Source: Cytophagaceae bacterium ABcell3
GTDB lineage: Bacteria; Bacteroidota; Bacteroidia; Cytophagales; Cytophagaceae
Assembly: GCA_030913385.1 (NCBI GenBank)
Contig: CP133159.1
Location: 4,629,001-4,693,000 of the forward strand
Length of the DNA: 64,000 bases
Reading direction: 5' to 3'
Made by a program: the position numbers and the translations under genes. Each line of letters begins with the position of its first letter. Within the stretch, counting starts at the first letter, position 1. Below the pieces are notes generated by a model. It was not told where the DNA came from and ran no database searches. It was given only the letters and a program-made list of their open reading frames with translations. Shown one piece after another: positions 50,104-58,921 of this stretch.

Positions 50104-52554
50104 TTACAAGGTATTAGCATAATATTGAGCCAGCATTTTTATTTCATCAAATGGATTATCTTCTGCAATCTTCTGCAATACTTTGCGCGCATCTTCTTTC
50201 TCTTCTTCCTTTCCTAGCATAAGCACATAGTTTCCGAACATCTGCACCAACGGATACTGGTACCTTGACCTGCTATTCGTCAGCTTTTCACTAAACCATT
50301 CATAACGCCCTTTGTCTTTCTTATAAATAAAGTAGTCTGCCAGGTTCATTATCACATAAATATTGTCCATATCTACAAACTGATCAATATCTACATCCTT
50401 CATGTTAAGCTTTAAAGCACCTTTTAAAGAAGCGGCAACCACAGAATAAGGTTTAGCGTCAAGTCCTTTTTTAAAAACGTGCCTAAACTTATCCGGCGCA
50501 TATGACTCCAACAAACCAATCGCCCTTGACCTAACCTGTGGCTTTTCGTCATCAAGTGCCATTTTTTCTATTAATGGAATATATTTATCAAGACCTGACA
50601 CATAATGGGAGCTAAACTGTTCTAGTCCAGCCATACGAACAGCCCAGAAATCGTCTTCTAATGAAGCCATCAAAAGCTTTTTTATTTCAGGCCGGTCAAA
50701 GGTCTTAGAGGTGGCTGCAGAAAAAATGCCTTCTAAGGCTTTGTCCTTCGGAAGGAAGTTTTCATAGTTTGAAAATTGTGCGACCAGTTCTTCTTCTGAC
50801 TTTTTATGGGTAATGACAGCTGGAACTACAGAGTATGGATCCACTACAACATTGGTCGGTTTGTTGTCCATAGGGAATGTAAAAACACTTTCTTTACCCT
50901 CCACAACTATTCTATGCTGTGCCTTCTCCCCTCCTGCCCAAATATCTACGTCCATTGGTAAACGGTATATAGGTGTTCCTTCTTCTTCTTGTTTCTGCTT
51001 AACCTTAATTACTAAGTTTCCGTCACTATAGGTGTGCTCTACCTTAAGGTTTGCGTGACCTGGCGATAGGAACCACTGATTGAAAAACCAGTTCATATCT
51101 TGGCCTGTAACTTCCTCAAATGCAAGTCTCAGGTGATGTACCTCTACTGGGGAAAAAGCATTCTCGGTCAAATAAACATGTAAAGCTTGAAAGAATGCAT
51201 CATCGCCGGTGATATAGCGAAGATAGTGCAGTACCCGGCCTCCTTTATTATAGGAATGCCTGTCAAACATGTCTTCCTTATCATGGTAGTGGAACCTGAT
51301 CAGGGGCTCTTGTTTAGTTTTAGCTTCGGACAAATATTCTTCCCATTCGTTCACACCTAAATGGTCTGCTTCATCCTTGCCTAATTTATATTCAGTCCAT
51401 AGATATTCTGAATAGTTTGCAAAAGCTTCATTTAAAGTAAGGTTCGACCAAGACTCACAAGTAACCAAATTGCCAAACCACTGATGGAAAAGTTCGTGGG
51501 CAATAATTCCGTCCCATGATTCATCTAGCAACTCTCTGTCGTCAGACTGCAAATCCTCCATGAAAATAGAGGCTGTCGTGTTTTCCATGGCTCCAGAGAC
51601 AAAATCACGCACTACAACTTGGGCATATTTGGACCAAGGGAAAGGGTATTGCAATTTTTCGGAAAAGAAACGGATCATTTCTGGTGTATTGCCAAAAATA
51701 TCTTTTGCATAAGGTTCATATTTTGGCTCTACATAATAAGAAAGCTCAAGGTCTCCTACAGAGTCTTTAACAACCGCATACTCGCCGATAGCCATCATAA
51801 AAAGATATGGGGCATGAGGTTGGTCCATTTTCCAATAGTCTGTCTTGGTTCCATCCCCATTGTTAATGGAGTAAATAAAGTCTCCATTGGAAAGAATAGA
51901 ATAACTGGTATCCGCAGTTATGTAAATTTCCTGTGTACACCTTTCATTAGGCTTATCGATGGTAGGAAACCATTTAGAGCTGGCCTCTGTCTCTCCCTGT
52001 GTCCAAATCTGCTTAGGTTTGTTTTCCACCTCACCCAATGGATTGATAAAATACAACCCTTTATCTGAAGTTATTGCTTTACTCCCCCCCTGCTCATATT
52101 CTTCAGGCTTTGCCGTATAGTTTACATATACAGAAAAAGTATCAGTCCTTGAATAAATGGTATCTAAGTCTATAAGCAATTTGGCTCCATCATACTTATA
52201 GTCCGGCACAACATTTCCCTTAAGTCCAGTCAAACTGATCTCATGAATATCAAAACCTTTCGCATCTAGTTCTAGTGTTTCTTGCGGATAAAAATAAGGC
52301 CTAATGGACAAATCAGCCTCGCCATGCAGATATTGCTTCTCCCAGTCAAACTTTACTTCAAGTCTGGTGTGCAGCAAGTCATGCTTACGTGTTGCTGACT
52401 CATTGTATACTTCCTGAACGGGAGCTGTAGTATCAGGTTTTACATAAACAGTCTCTGATGAACCTGACACAGACTGTATAGCACTTTTCTTACATGAAAA
52501 AAGGCCGCCTAAAAAAAATAAGGCTATGACAACAGAACGGGATCGCAACAACAT
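50104..52554 (-). CDS. M1 family zinc aminopeptidase, lipoprotein
   Basis: An 816-residue protein with a lipoprotein signal ending GLFSC (Cys21). The M1 domain has the substrate-binding GAMEN (321-325) and the zinc motif HELFH (His353, Glu354, His357) with the third ligand Glu376 in LNEAF. A C-terminal part (about 590-816) of helical HEAT-like repeats follows (ALDDEKPQVRSRAIGLLESY). It releases N-terminal amino acids from peptides, here outside the cytoplasm. It is divergent from the biotin carrier gene. Confidence 0.95.
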   Translation of the reverse strand: MLLRSRSVVIALFFLGGLFSCKKSAIQSVSGSSETVYVKPDTTAPVQEVYNESATRKHDLLHTRLEVKFDWEKQYLHGEADLSIRPYFYPQETLELDAKGFDIHEISLTGLKGNVVPDYKYDGAKLLIDLDTIYSRTDTFSVYVNYTAKPEEYEQGGSKAITSDKGLYFINPLGEVENKPKQIWTQGETEASSKWFPTIDKPNERCTQEIYITADTSYSILSNGDFIYSINNGDGTKTDYWKMDQPHAPYLFMMAIGEYAVVKDSVGDLELSYYVEPKYEPYAKDIFGNTPEMIRFFSEKLQYPFPWSKYAQVVVRDFVSGAMENTTASIFMEDLQSDDRELLDESWDGIIAHELFHQWFGNLVTCESWSNLTLNEAFANYSEYLWTEYKLGKDEADHLGVNEWEEYLSEAKTKQEPLIRFHYHDKEDMFDRHSYNKGGRVLHYLRYITGDDAFFQALHVYLTENAFSPVEVHHLRLAFEEVTGQDMNWFFNQWFLSPGHANLKVEHTYSDGNLVIKVKQKQEEEGTPIYRLPMDVDIWAGGEKAQHRIVVEGKESVFTFPMDNKPTNVVVDPYSVVPAVITHKKSEEELVAQFSNYENFLPKDKALEGIFSAATSKTFDRPEIKKLLMASLEDDFWAVRMAGLEQFSSHYVSGLDKYIPLIEKMALDDEKPQVRSRAIGLLESYAPDKFRHVFKKGLDAKPYSVVAASLKGALKLNMKDVDIDQFVDMDNIYVIMNLADYFIYKKDKGRYEWFSEKLTNSRSRYQYPLVQMFGNYVLMLGKEEEKEDARKVLQKIAEDNPFDEIKMLAQYYANTL

Positions 52555-52610
52555 ATAGGGTTTATTTTTATTATTATTTAGGTATATTAGAACGAAAATT
52601 TTTTTTTCTC

Positions 52611-53108
52611 ATGTTAAAAATAGACATAAATAATAAAACCTCAATAAGGTTTAGAAAAGAAGGGGAAACAATATATCTGAACGACACTCCTTTTCAACCA
52701 GATATACGGCAAACAGGCCCCAATACTTACCATATCATATGGAGTGGAAAAAGCTATAATACAGAGGTAGTTAGCTATGACAAACCAACCAAAAGGCTGA
52801 CCCTAAAAATCAATAATTCAATTTATGAACTAAATGTCAAAGATGAGTTAGATGAACTTTTAGAAAAAATGGGTTTAAACAAGGCTATATCAAATGTAGT
52901 TAATGAAGTGAAAGCACCCATGCCTGGACTTATTTTGGACATTCTGGTAAATGAACAATCGGAAGTAAAAAAAGGAGACCCTGTAATAGTGCTAGAGGCC
53001 ATGAAAATGGAAAACATTATTAAATCGCCAAGCGATGGTGTCATAAAATCAATAAATGTAACCAAAGGTGAAAGCGTTGAAAAAAACAAGGTACTTTTCC
53101 AATTTTAA
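52611..53108 (+). CDS. Biotin carboxyl carrier protein of an acyl-CoA carboxylase
   Basis: A 165-residue protein. The C-terminal biotinyl domain (about 98-165) has APMPGLILDILVNEQSEVKK and EAMKMEN with Lys132 as the biotin site. The N-terminal about 80 residues are a beta-rich domain found with such carriers. Biotin carboxylase and carboxyltransferase genes are not in the window, so propionyl-, acetyl- or methylcrotonyl-CoA carboxylase cannot be told apart. It lies upstream of pyrH with a 124-bp gap. Confidence 0.9.
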   Translation: MLKIDINNKTSIRFRKEGETIYLNDTPFQPDIRQTGPNTYHIIWSGKSYNTEVVSYDKPTKRLTLKINNSIYELNVKDELDELLEKMGLNKAISNVVNEVKAPMPGLILDILVNEQSEVKKGDPVIVLEAMKMENIIKSPSDGVIKSINVTKGESVEKNKVLFQF

Positions 53109-53138
53109 AAAAAATCTCATAAACTCAGATGCATTTAT

Positions 53139-53176
53139 TATATTTGTCTGCTAAAATATGGGTAAATGTATTTACC
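53139..53176 (+). promoter_or_regulatory. pyrH promoter element and palindrome
   Basis: TATATTTG (53139-53146) fits the -7 consensus, but no TTTG lies at the right distance upstream. Fourteen bases after it is a 16-bp palindrome, GGTAAATG/TATTTACC with perfect outer arms (53161-53176). It could be an operator or a leader hairpin of pyrH-frr. Confidence 0.45.
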
Positions 53177-53232
53177 ACCTTTTATTCCTAATTTTTAAAT
53201 TAACGCAGCTTTTAGCCTGAAAATTCAGCTTT

Positions 53233-53943
53233 ATGAAATACAAAAGAATTCTTTTAAAACTTAGTGGAGAGGCCCTAATGGGCGACAAATCATATGGCAT
53301 AGACCCAGAAAGACTTGCCATGTATGCCAAGGAAATACGTGCAGTACATGAAAAAGGAGTAGAACTTGCCATAGTAATAGGAGGTGGTAATATATTCAGA
53401 GGAATACAAGCTGCGGCCACTGGTATAGACAGGGTGCAAGGCGATTACATGGGCATGTTGGCCACTGTAATAAACGGAATGGCGCTCCAAAGTGCATTAG
53501 AGGCAGAAGGGCTTTTTACCAGGCTAATGTCAGGTATAAAACTTGAACAAGTGTGCGAACCTTTTATAAGGAGAAGGGCAATCAGGCATTTAGAAAAAGG
53601 TAGAATAGTAATTTTTGGTGCAGGTACAGGGAACCCATACTTTACGACTGACTCTGCAGCTAGTTTAAGAGCAATCGAAATTGAAGCAGATGTAGTTCTT
53701 AAAGGCACAAGGGTAGATGGCATATACACGGCAGATCCAGAGAAAGACCCTTCGGCAAAACGCTATGCCAATATTTCTTTCAGGGAAGTATACCAAATGG
53801 GGCTAGAAATTATGGATATGACAGCATTTACCTTGTGTAAAGAAAATGAACTTCCTATAATTGTATTTGACATGAACATACCGGGCAACCTAACCCGATT
53901 AATGGAAGGGCAGGATGTTGGTACCCTTGTTTCAATGGAATAA
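53233..53943 (+). CDS. pyrH: UMP kinase
   Basis: A 236-residue amino-acid-kinase-fold enzyme that phosphorylates UMP to UDP ([51 protein letters not shown]). Hexameric and usually regulated by GTP and UTP in the family. It lies 32 bp upstream of frr, the common pyrH-frr pair. Confidence 0.98.
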   Translation: MKYKRILLKLSGEALMGDKSYGIDPERLAMYAKEIRAVHEKGVELAIVIGGGNIFRGIQAAATGIDRVQGDYMGMLATVINGMALQSALEAEGLFTRLMSGIKLEQVCEPFIRRRAIRHLEKGRIVIFGAGTGNPYFTTDSAASLRAIEIEADVVLKGTRVDGIYTADPEKDPSAKRYANISFREVYQMGLEIMDMTAFTLCKENELPIIVFDMNIPGNLTRLMEGQDVGTLVSME

Positions 53944-53975
53944 AAAACTTTTAACATATAAATTCGCAATTAATC

Positions 53976-54536
53976 ATGGAAGAAATACAGATTTTTTTAG
54001 ATGATGCAAGAGAGTCTATGGAGAAGGCGCTAACACATACAGAATCAGATCTTTCCAAAATAAGAGCCGGAAAAGCAATGCCTTCCATGCTTGACGGTTT
54101 GCTGGTTGACTATTATGGAACCATGACCCCAATCGCCAATATGTCTTCCATTACTACTCCTGATGCCAGAACACTTGTTATTAAACCTTGGGAAAAAAAG
54201 GTTATTCCAAATATAGAAAAAGCAATCAGAGAAAGCGACCTGGGGCTTAACCCTCAAAATGATGGTGAAGTAATAAGGTTAAACGTACCGCCACTTACAG
54301 AAGAAAGAAGAAAAATGCTGGTAAAGCAGACGAAAGCGGAAGGGGAAAATGGAAAAATCAGGGTTAGGAATATTCGTAAAGAAACTAACGATGAACTGAG
54401 AAAACTACTAAAGGAAGGTGCTGCTGAAGATGATATCAAGAAAGCTGAGGAAAATGTCCAAACATTGACCAATGAATTTATAGCTAAAATTGACAAAGCT
54501 TTGGCTAAAAAAGAAGAAGAGATCATGACTGTTTAA
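53976..54536 (+). CDS. frr: Ribosome recycling factor
   Basis: A 186-residue tRNA-shaped protein (LSKIRAGKAMPSMLDGLLVD; TTPDARTLVIKPWEKKVIPN; RKMLVKQTKAEGENGKIRVR) that splits ribosomes with EF-G after termination. It ends the pyrH unit, followed by a terminator. Confidence 0.98.
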   Translation: MEEIQIFLDDARESMEKALTHTESDLSKIRAGKAMPSMLDGLLVDYYGTMTPIANMSSITTPDARTLVIKPWEKKVIPNIEKAIRESDLGLNPQNDGEVIRLNVPPLTEERRKMLVKQTKAEGENGKIRVRNIRKETNDELRKLLKEGAAEDDIKKAEENVQTLTNEFIAKIDKALAKKEEEIMTV

Positions 54537-54558
54537 CAAGTCGACATTCCAAAGTCAT

Positions 54559-54589
54559 AAAAAAGCGCTTTATTCAAGCGCTTTTTTTT
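54559..54589. terminator. Bidirectional terminator between frr and nadD
   Basis: A perfect stem AAAAAAGCGCTT/AAGCGCTTTTTT with a five-base loop (TATTC) and flanking A and T runs. It serves both converging genes. Confidence 0.93.
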
Positions 54590-55160
54590 ATGAATACAGT
54601 TTATTTCGATGAATGTACTCTTCTACTTCTGTAGGGATCAAATACCTTACAGAGTTTCCGTCTTTAATCGTATTCCTGATATATGTTGCCGAAACATCCA
54701 TCATAGGAGCTTCATACATTTTTACAGAAGGGTGCGATTTCAACTCGGATTCTGAGCACCGCGGACGAGGGTAAACATATAATTTAAAGTACTCAAGAAT
54801 TTTATCATGGTTTTTCCATCTTGGAAACTGAACCAGGTTGTCCTCCCCTATTATTAAAGCAAACTCATGCTCGGGGTACTTTTCCTGAATATAAGTAAGC
54901 GTATCTACCGTATAGCTTGGGCGCGGCAATTGGAACTCAATGTCCGAGACCTCCAGGTCCAGATTGTCATGAATAGCCAGTCGTACCATTTCATACCTAT
55001 CGAACTCATGGATTAAGCTTTTACTGGATTTTAAGGGGTTGTGTGGCGACACAATAAACCAAACCTTGTCAAGGTCTGTATTTTTAGCCATTACATTGGC
55101 AATTATTAAATGACCAATATGTATAGGATTAAATGAGCCAAAAAACAAACCGATTTTCAT
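54588..55160 (-). CDS. nadD: Nicotinate-nucleotide adenylyltransferase
   Basis: A 190-residue nucleotidyltransferase of NAD synthesis (nicotinate mononucleotide plus ATP). The signature GSFNPIHIGHLIIA holds the HxGH motif, and the second motif is VSATYIRNTIKDG. PRPSYTVDTLTYI is typical for NadD. It lies nine bases after the phosphoribosyltransferase gene on the same strand. Confidence 0.95.
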   Translation of the reverse strand: MKIGLFFGSFNPIHIGHLIIANVMAKNTDLDKVWFIVSPHNPLKSSKSLIHEFDRYEMVRLAIHDNLDLEVSDIEFQLPRPSYTVDTLTYIQEKYPEHEFALIIGEDNLVQFPRWKNHDKILEYFKLYVYPRPRCSESELKSHPSVKMYEAPMMDVSATYIRNTIKDGNSVRYLIPTEVEEYIHRNKLYS

Positions 55161-55169
55161 AGCAAAAAA

Positions 55170-55676
55170 TTAACGTAAATACACACCAAAATTCTCTTCG
55201 TCAAGCACCACTTCCACATGCTCTTTGATGGTTGTTGACAAAGAATATCCAACATAGTCAGCCCATACAGGAAAAAGTTTGTGGCTCCTGTCTACCAACA
55301 CCGCTATCTGCACTTTCTTAATTTCCACATTCAACAAAGGCCTAAGGCTGTAAATAAGGGTCTTGCCTGTATTAAGGACATCGTCTACAATAACAACAGA
55401 TTTGTGCTTCAATGACTTAAGATCACAATCAAATGTCACTTCATGTTGCTCCGGATCAGGCTTGTCCAGTTGCACCTTAACCAGTTTTACCTTCAGGTCA
55501 GATACCTCTTGCAATGCATCTTCAAGCATTTTGGCAAAATAATATCCCCTGTCGTAAATACCACAAAGAACCACTTCCTGCTCATTAACGTTTTGCTCGT
55601 ATATTTCGAAAGCAATACGCTTGATTTTCTGCAGAACCTGCTTTTTATTTAATATTAAGTTAGCGTCTGAAACCAT
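55170..55676 (-). CDS. PyrR/hypoxanthine-type phosphoribosyltransferase
   Basis: A 168-residue type I phosphoribosyltransferase. The PRPP loop is VVIVDDVLNTGKT (about 93-105), and VVLCGIYDRGYYFAK is the N-terminal strand. It looks like PyrR-type proteins, which can bind UMP and affect pyr genes or act as a uracil phosphoribosyltransferase, but the substrate hood is not diagnostic. A purine-type activity is possible. It is in a unit with nadD, which suggests a nucleotide-salvage role. Confidence 0.8.
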   Translation of the reverse strand: MVSDANLILNKKQVLQKIKRIAFEIYEQNVNEQEVVLCGIYDRGYYFAKMLEDALQEVSDLKVKLVKVQLDKPDPEQHEVTFDCDLKSLKHKSVVIVDDVLNTGKTLIYSLRPLLNVEIKKVQIAVLVDRSHKLFPVWADYVGYSLSTTIKEHVEVVLDEENFGVYLR

Positions 55677-55742
55677 TCTTTATTAAGAAAATGTAAGCGA
55701 ATATAAGATATATAGTTCTCAAATTAAAAAAACAAAAGATTA

Positions 55743-55774
55743 TTTGTTAAAAATTAATATTATAGGTACCTTTG
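55743..55774 (+). promoter_or_regulatory. Promoter of rpmE2
   Basis: TTTG (55743-55746), 20 bases, TACCTTTG (55767-55774): consensus match 36 bp upstream of the start codon. Confidence 0.8.
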
Positions 55775-55810
55775 TGTCCTTTTTGAGAAAAACCTTAAGT
55801 AAAAATAAGC

Positions 55811-56053
55811 ATGAAAAAAGATATCCATCCAGAATACAGAGAAGTTGTATTTCATGATACTTCTAGCGACTTTAAGTTTCTTACCCGTTCCACTATCAAG
55901 TCTAACGAAACTGTAGAGTGGGAAGATGGAAAAACTTACCCTGTTGTTAAAATAGAAGTTAGCTCTGCATCTCACCCTTTTTACACAGGTCAGAAGCTAT
56001 TTGTTGACACTGCTGGTAGAGTTGAGAAGTTCAACAGAAGGTACAAAAAATAA
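55811..56053 (+). CDS. rpmE2: Ribosomal protein L31 type B (zinc-free)
   Basis: An 80-residue type B L31 ([40 protein letters not shown]). It has no cysteines, so it is the zinc-independent form. It bridges the 50S and 30S head. Monocistronic, with its own promoter and terminator. Confidence 0.97.
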   Translation: MKKDIHPEYREVVFHDTSSDFKFLTRSTIKSNETVEWEDGKTYPVVKIEVSSASHPFYTGQKLFVDTAGRVEKFNRRYKK

Positions 56054-56077
56054 TTACACCTCAACAAAGCGTAATCT

Positions 56078-56107
56078 AAAGAGTCTTATTATAAAGACTC
56101 TTTTTTT
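56078..56107 (+). terminator. Terminator of rpmE2
   Basis: AAAGAGTCTT (56078-56087) pairs with AAGACTCTTT (56094-56103), then a T-run. It lies just before the next start codon at 56117. Confidence 0.9.
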
Positions 56108-56116
56108 ATTTAAGGT

Positions 56117-57268
56117 ATGAACTATATTCTTTTCGACGACCCGGCTATAAAAAACGCGCTTCTACCTTTAACGTTTACGCGCCCTGTTTCACATATCAGG
56201 GTCGGGATACTCACCATTGCTGACAAATGGGCGCATTATTACAAAGCCGCCCCTGCTGGATATAGTACAGAAAAATACCTTGAACCAAAGTACCCCTCTT
56301 TTTCTGGGGACGCCATACGTATCAATGGCGCTGTCTGCCCCACCCCAACTTTACTACAAGCCATTTCATCGCTTAAACCAGGACAAGCGCTACAGCAAGA
56401 AAATACGATCATCGCTTACAACGGCAGTGCTTATGACCAAGCCATCCCCTATAACGAAGCCCTAACAGTCATTAAAAATACCTGGGATATCTTTTCCAAT
56501 AACGGTGCTCAAATCAGGGCGGACTTTACATTGATAACTGCTGGCAGGAAATCACAGGAGATTCATGATCCTTATACAAAAGTATACCACCCTGAAAATG
56601 TATTCGTAGAAGATGGCGTACAGGTAAAAGCAGCCATTATCAATGCAGAAAACGGCCCTGTCTACCTCGGGCGCCATTCCCAAGTGCTGGAAGGTGCGAT
56701 AATAAGAGGCCCCCTTGCCCTTTGCGATGAAGCCATTATAAATATGGGCGCAAAATTACGAGGAGATAACACGATAGGCCCATGCTCAAAAGTAGGTGGC
56801 GAGGTTAGCAATTCTGTAATTTTTGGATACAGCAATAAATCGCACGACGGTTTTATTGGCAACACTGTCATAGGCGAATGGTGCAACCTTGGCGCTGACA
56901 CCAACACGTCAAATATGAAGAATAACTACGGGAATGTTCAAGTGTATAATTATGCTGCCCAAGGTTTCGTTAATACCGGCAGGCAGTTTTGTGGCCTGGT
57001 CATGGGAGACCACTCAAAAACCGGTATCAATACCATGTTCAATACAGGTACCGTTGTAGGTGTGTCTGCCAATATTTATGGCGGCGGTTTCTTGCCTAAA
57101 TTCATTCCTTCGTTTTCATGGGGCGACAATGAAAAGACAGTCCCTTACCAATTAGAGAAAGCTTTAAAGACGGCAGAAGTAGTCATGTCAAGAAGGAAAA
57201 TTGGATTTGAGCAAGCAGATGCCCAAATATTGGAACATATTTACAAAGATACTTTCCCAGAGCAATAA
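56117..57268 (+). CDS. GlmU-like sugar nucleotidyltransferase / acyltransferase
   Basis: A 383-residue protein. The N-terminal about 160 residues match the divergent NTP-transferase domain found in Bacteroidota GlmU-like proteins (MNYILFDDPAIKNALLPLTF, TRPVSHIRVGILTIADKW). The second half is a left-handed beta helix of hexapeptide repeats (GPVYLGRHSQVLEGAIIRGP; GEWCNLGADTNTSNMKNNYG), as in acetyltransferases. The likely role is activation of a sugar phosphate for the cell envelope, possibly UDP-GlcNAc. The substrate is not fixed by the sequence. It lies 73 bp upstream of holB. Confidence 0.82.
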   Translation: MNYILFDDPAIKNALLPLTFTRPVSHIRVGILTIADKWAHYYKAAPAGYSTEKYLEPKYPSFSGDAIRINGAVCPTPTLLQAISSLKPGQALQQENTIIAYNGSAYDQAIPYNEALTVIKNTWDIFSNNGAQIRADFTLITAGRKSQEIHDPYTKVYHPENVFVEDGVQVKAAIINAENGPVYLGRHSQVLEGAIIRGPLALCDEAIINMGAKLRGDNTIGPCSKVGGEVSNSVIFGYSNKSHDGFIGNTVIGEWCNLGADTNTSNMKNNYGNVQVYNYAAQGFVNTGRQFCGLVMGDHSKTGINTMFNTGTVVGVSANIYGGGFLPKFIPSFSWGDNEKTVPYQLEKALKTAEVVMSRRKIGFEQADAQILEHIYKDTFPEQ

Positions 57269-57341
57269 ATTCTCTCGGTCAGGTATGGCACAAAACTAAA
57301 ATTTACCGTATTTTAGAACCTCACACTAAAAGGAGAGAATT

Positions 57342-58466
57342 TTGTTGTTTTCTAGCATACCCGGAATGTCAGGGATTAAAAAGACCCTGATTTCTTCTGT
57401 ACAAAATAACCATATTGCGCATGCACAGCTTTTTGCCGGACAAAACGGCAGTGCAAGCCTGGCACTCGCATTGGCTTATGCCACTTATATTAATTGCGAA
57501 AACAAAACTGAACATGACGCTTGTGGACAATGCCCCTCCTGCTTAAAAATCAACAAGCTCATACACCCTGACTTGCACTTTATATTTCCGGTAAATACTA
57601 CAAAAACAGTTACCAAAGATGCCACCTGCACCACCTTTATGAAGGACTGGCGGCAGTTTTTACTGGAAAACCCATACAACACCTTGTCTGGCTGGGGGCA
57701 GCATATAGGCGCAGAAAACAAACAGCTAAATATTTCAGCCGACGAAGCCAGAAATATCATTAAAACAGTCTCCCTAAAAGCTTATGAAGGAGAATACAAA
57801 ATAATGATCATGTGGATGGCCGAGCAAATGAACGTAACCGCTGCCAATGCCATTCTAAAAATTCTAGAAGAACCGCCCGAAAAAACCGTATTTCTCCTTA
57901 TATCAGGTGATCTTGAGAAGATATTGCCTACTATTCTTTCCAGAGCGCAGGTATTTCGCATACCTCCTTTCTCAGATCAGGAAATTTCTTCCCATTTGGT
58001 CAATGAGTTAAATATTGAGCAGAACAAGGCCGAACAGGTCGCATATTTGGCCGATGGGAACCTGAATGAAGCGCTCAAACTGCTATCAGACCTCAATGAA
58101 GATAACCTAGGGCAAGTAAGCAATTGGTTGAGGTCTTGCTATAAAAAGGACTTTGCCGAACTCATCAGTAGGGCTGAGAGCTTCCACAAGCTTAACAAAG
58201 ACAGCCAAAAAGGATTTTTCCAATATAGCTTGAACATTATCAGAGAATCTCTGGTTTGCAAATATGCCAGTGAAGACTTTCTCAGACTAAAAGAAGAGGA
58301 CTTAAACTTCATTGTCAACTTTTCGAAAATTCTAGACCACCATAAAATTGACAAATTGAACAAAGAGTTTAATGAAGCGTCTTTTCATTTGGAAAGGAAT
58401 GCCAGTCCTAAAATCGTATTTCTTGATGTTTCCCTAAGTGTATCCTCTATTTTACATGGGAACTAA
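57342..58466 (+). CDS. holB: DNA polymerase III delta' subunit
   Basis: A 374-residue clamp-loader subunit. A zinc module CGQCPSC is preceded by CENKTEHDA. The P-loop region is degenerate (FAGQNGSASLAL, no Lys), as expected for delta' which does not hydrolyse ATP. KILEEPPEKTVFLLISGDLE and ILSRAQVFRIPP are family marks. The start is a TTG at 57342 with AGGAG seven bases upstream; an ATG at 57366 is a second choice. First gene of a plus-strand run. Confidence 0.93.
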   Translation: MLFSSIPGMSGIKKTLISSVQNNHIAHAQLFAGQNGSASLALALAYATYINCENKTEHDACGQCPSCLKINKLIHPDLHFIFPVNTTKTVTKDATCTTFMKDWRQFLLENPYNTLSGWGQHIGAENKQLNISADEARNIIKTVSLKAYEGEYKIMIMWMAEQMNVTAANAILKILEEPPEKTVFLLISGDLEKILPTILSRAQVFRIPPFSDQEISSHLVNELNIEQNKAEQVAYLADGNLNEALKLLSDLNEDNLGQVSNWLRSCYKKDFAELISRAESFHKLNKDSQKGFFQYSLNIIRESLVCKYASEDFLRLKEEDLNFIVNFSKILDHHKIDKLNKEFNEASFHLERNASPKIVFLDVSLSVSSILHGN

Positions 58467-58468
58467 CT

Positions 58469-58909
58469 ATGGCAAAAGAAAAAAAATTGCTTGGCCGAAG
58501 TGACAAAGTAGATCTTCCCGACCTCGACCTGTACAATGTTAGCGCAAAAGTAGACACAGGCGCCTGGACTTGTTCGCTGCACTGTAAAAAACACTGGACG
58601 ACAGGCAGCAATCCTGTTACACTACATTTTATACTAGGCAAAATAAATCCTGAGGATCCTAATAAAGAATATACCACCCAAAGCTTTTCAGTAAGGGTAA
58701 TAAAAAATTCTTCAGGCTTTGCTGAAAAGCGCTTTATTATAAGAACAAAAATCACCTTATTTGGCGAAACTTACGAAACAGAGTTCTCCCTTTCGAATAG
58801 GTCTACAATGAAGCACCCTATTCTATTGGGAAGAAAGTTCTTGAAAAGTAATTTCTTAATAGATGTTACCAAATACAATTTATCATACAAACAAAAAGCT
58901 CAAAAATAA
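58469..58909 (+). CDS. Retropepsin-like protease of the RimB/ATP-dependent zinc protease family
   Basis: A 146-residue protein with an aspartic-protease-like motif, AKVDTGAWTCSLHC (Asp29-Thr-Gly), and HPILLGRKFLKSNFLIDV near the end, the pattern of small single-domain retropepsin-like proteins that lie next to rimK. In other bacteria the partner is linked to removal or control of the glutamate tails that RimK adds to ribosomal protein S6. It starts two bases after the holB stop and is 12 bp before rimK. Confidence 0.85.
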   Translation: MAKEKKLLGRSDKVDLPDLDLYNVSAKVDTGAWTCSLHCKKHWTTGSNPVTLHFILGKINPEDPNKEYTTQSFSVRVIKNSSGFAEKRFIIRTKITLFGETYETEFSLSNRSTMKHPILLGRKFLKSNFLIDVTKYNLSYKQKAQK

Positions 58910-58921
58910 ACTTCCATCAGA

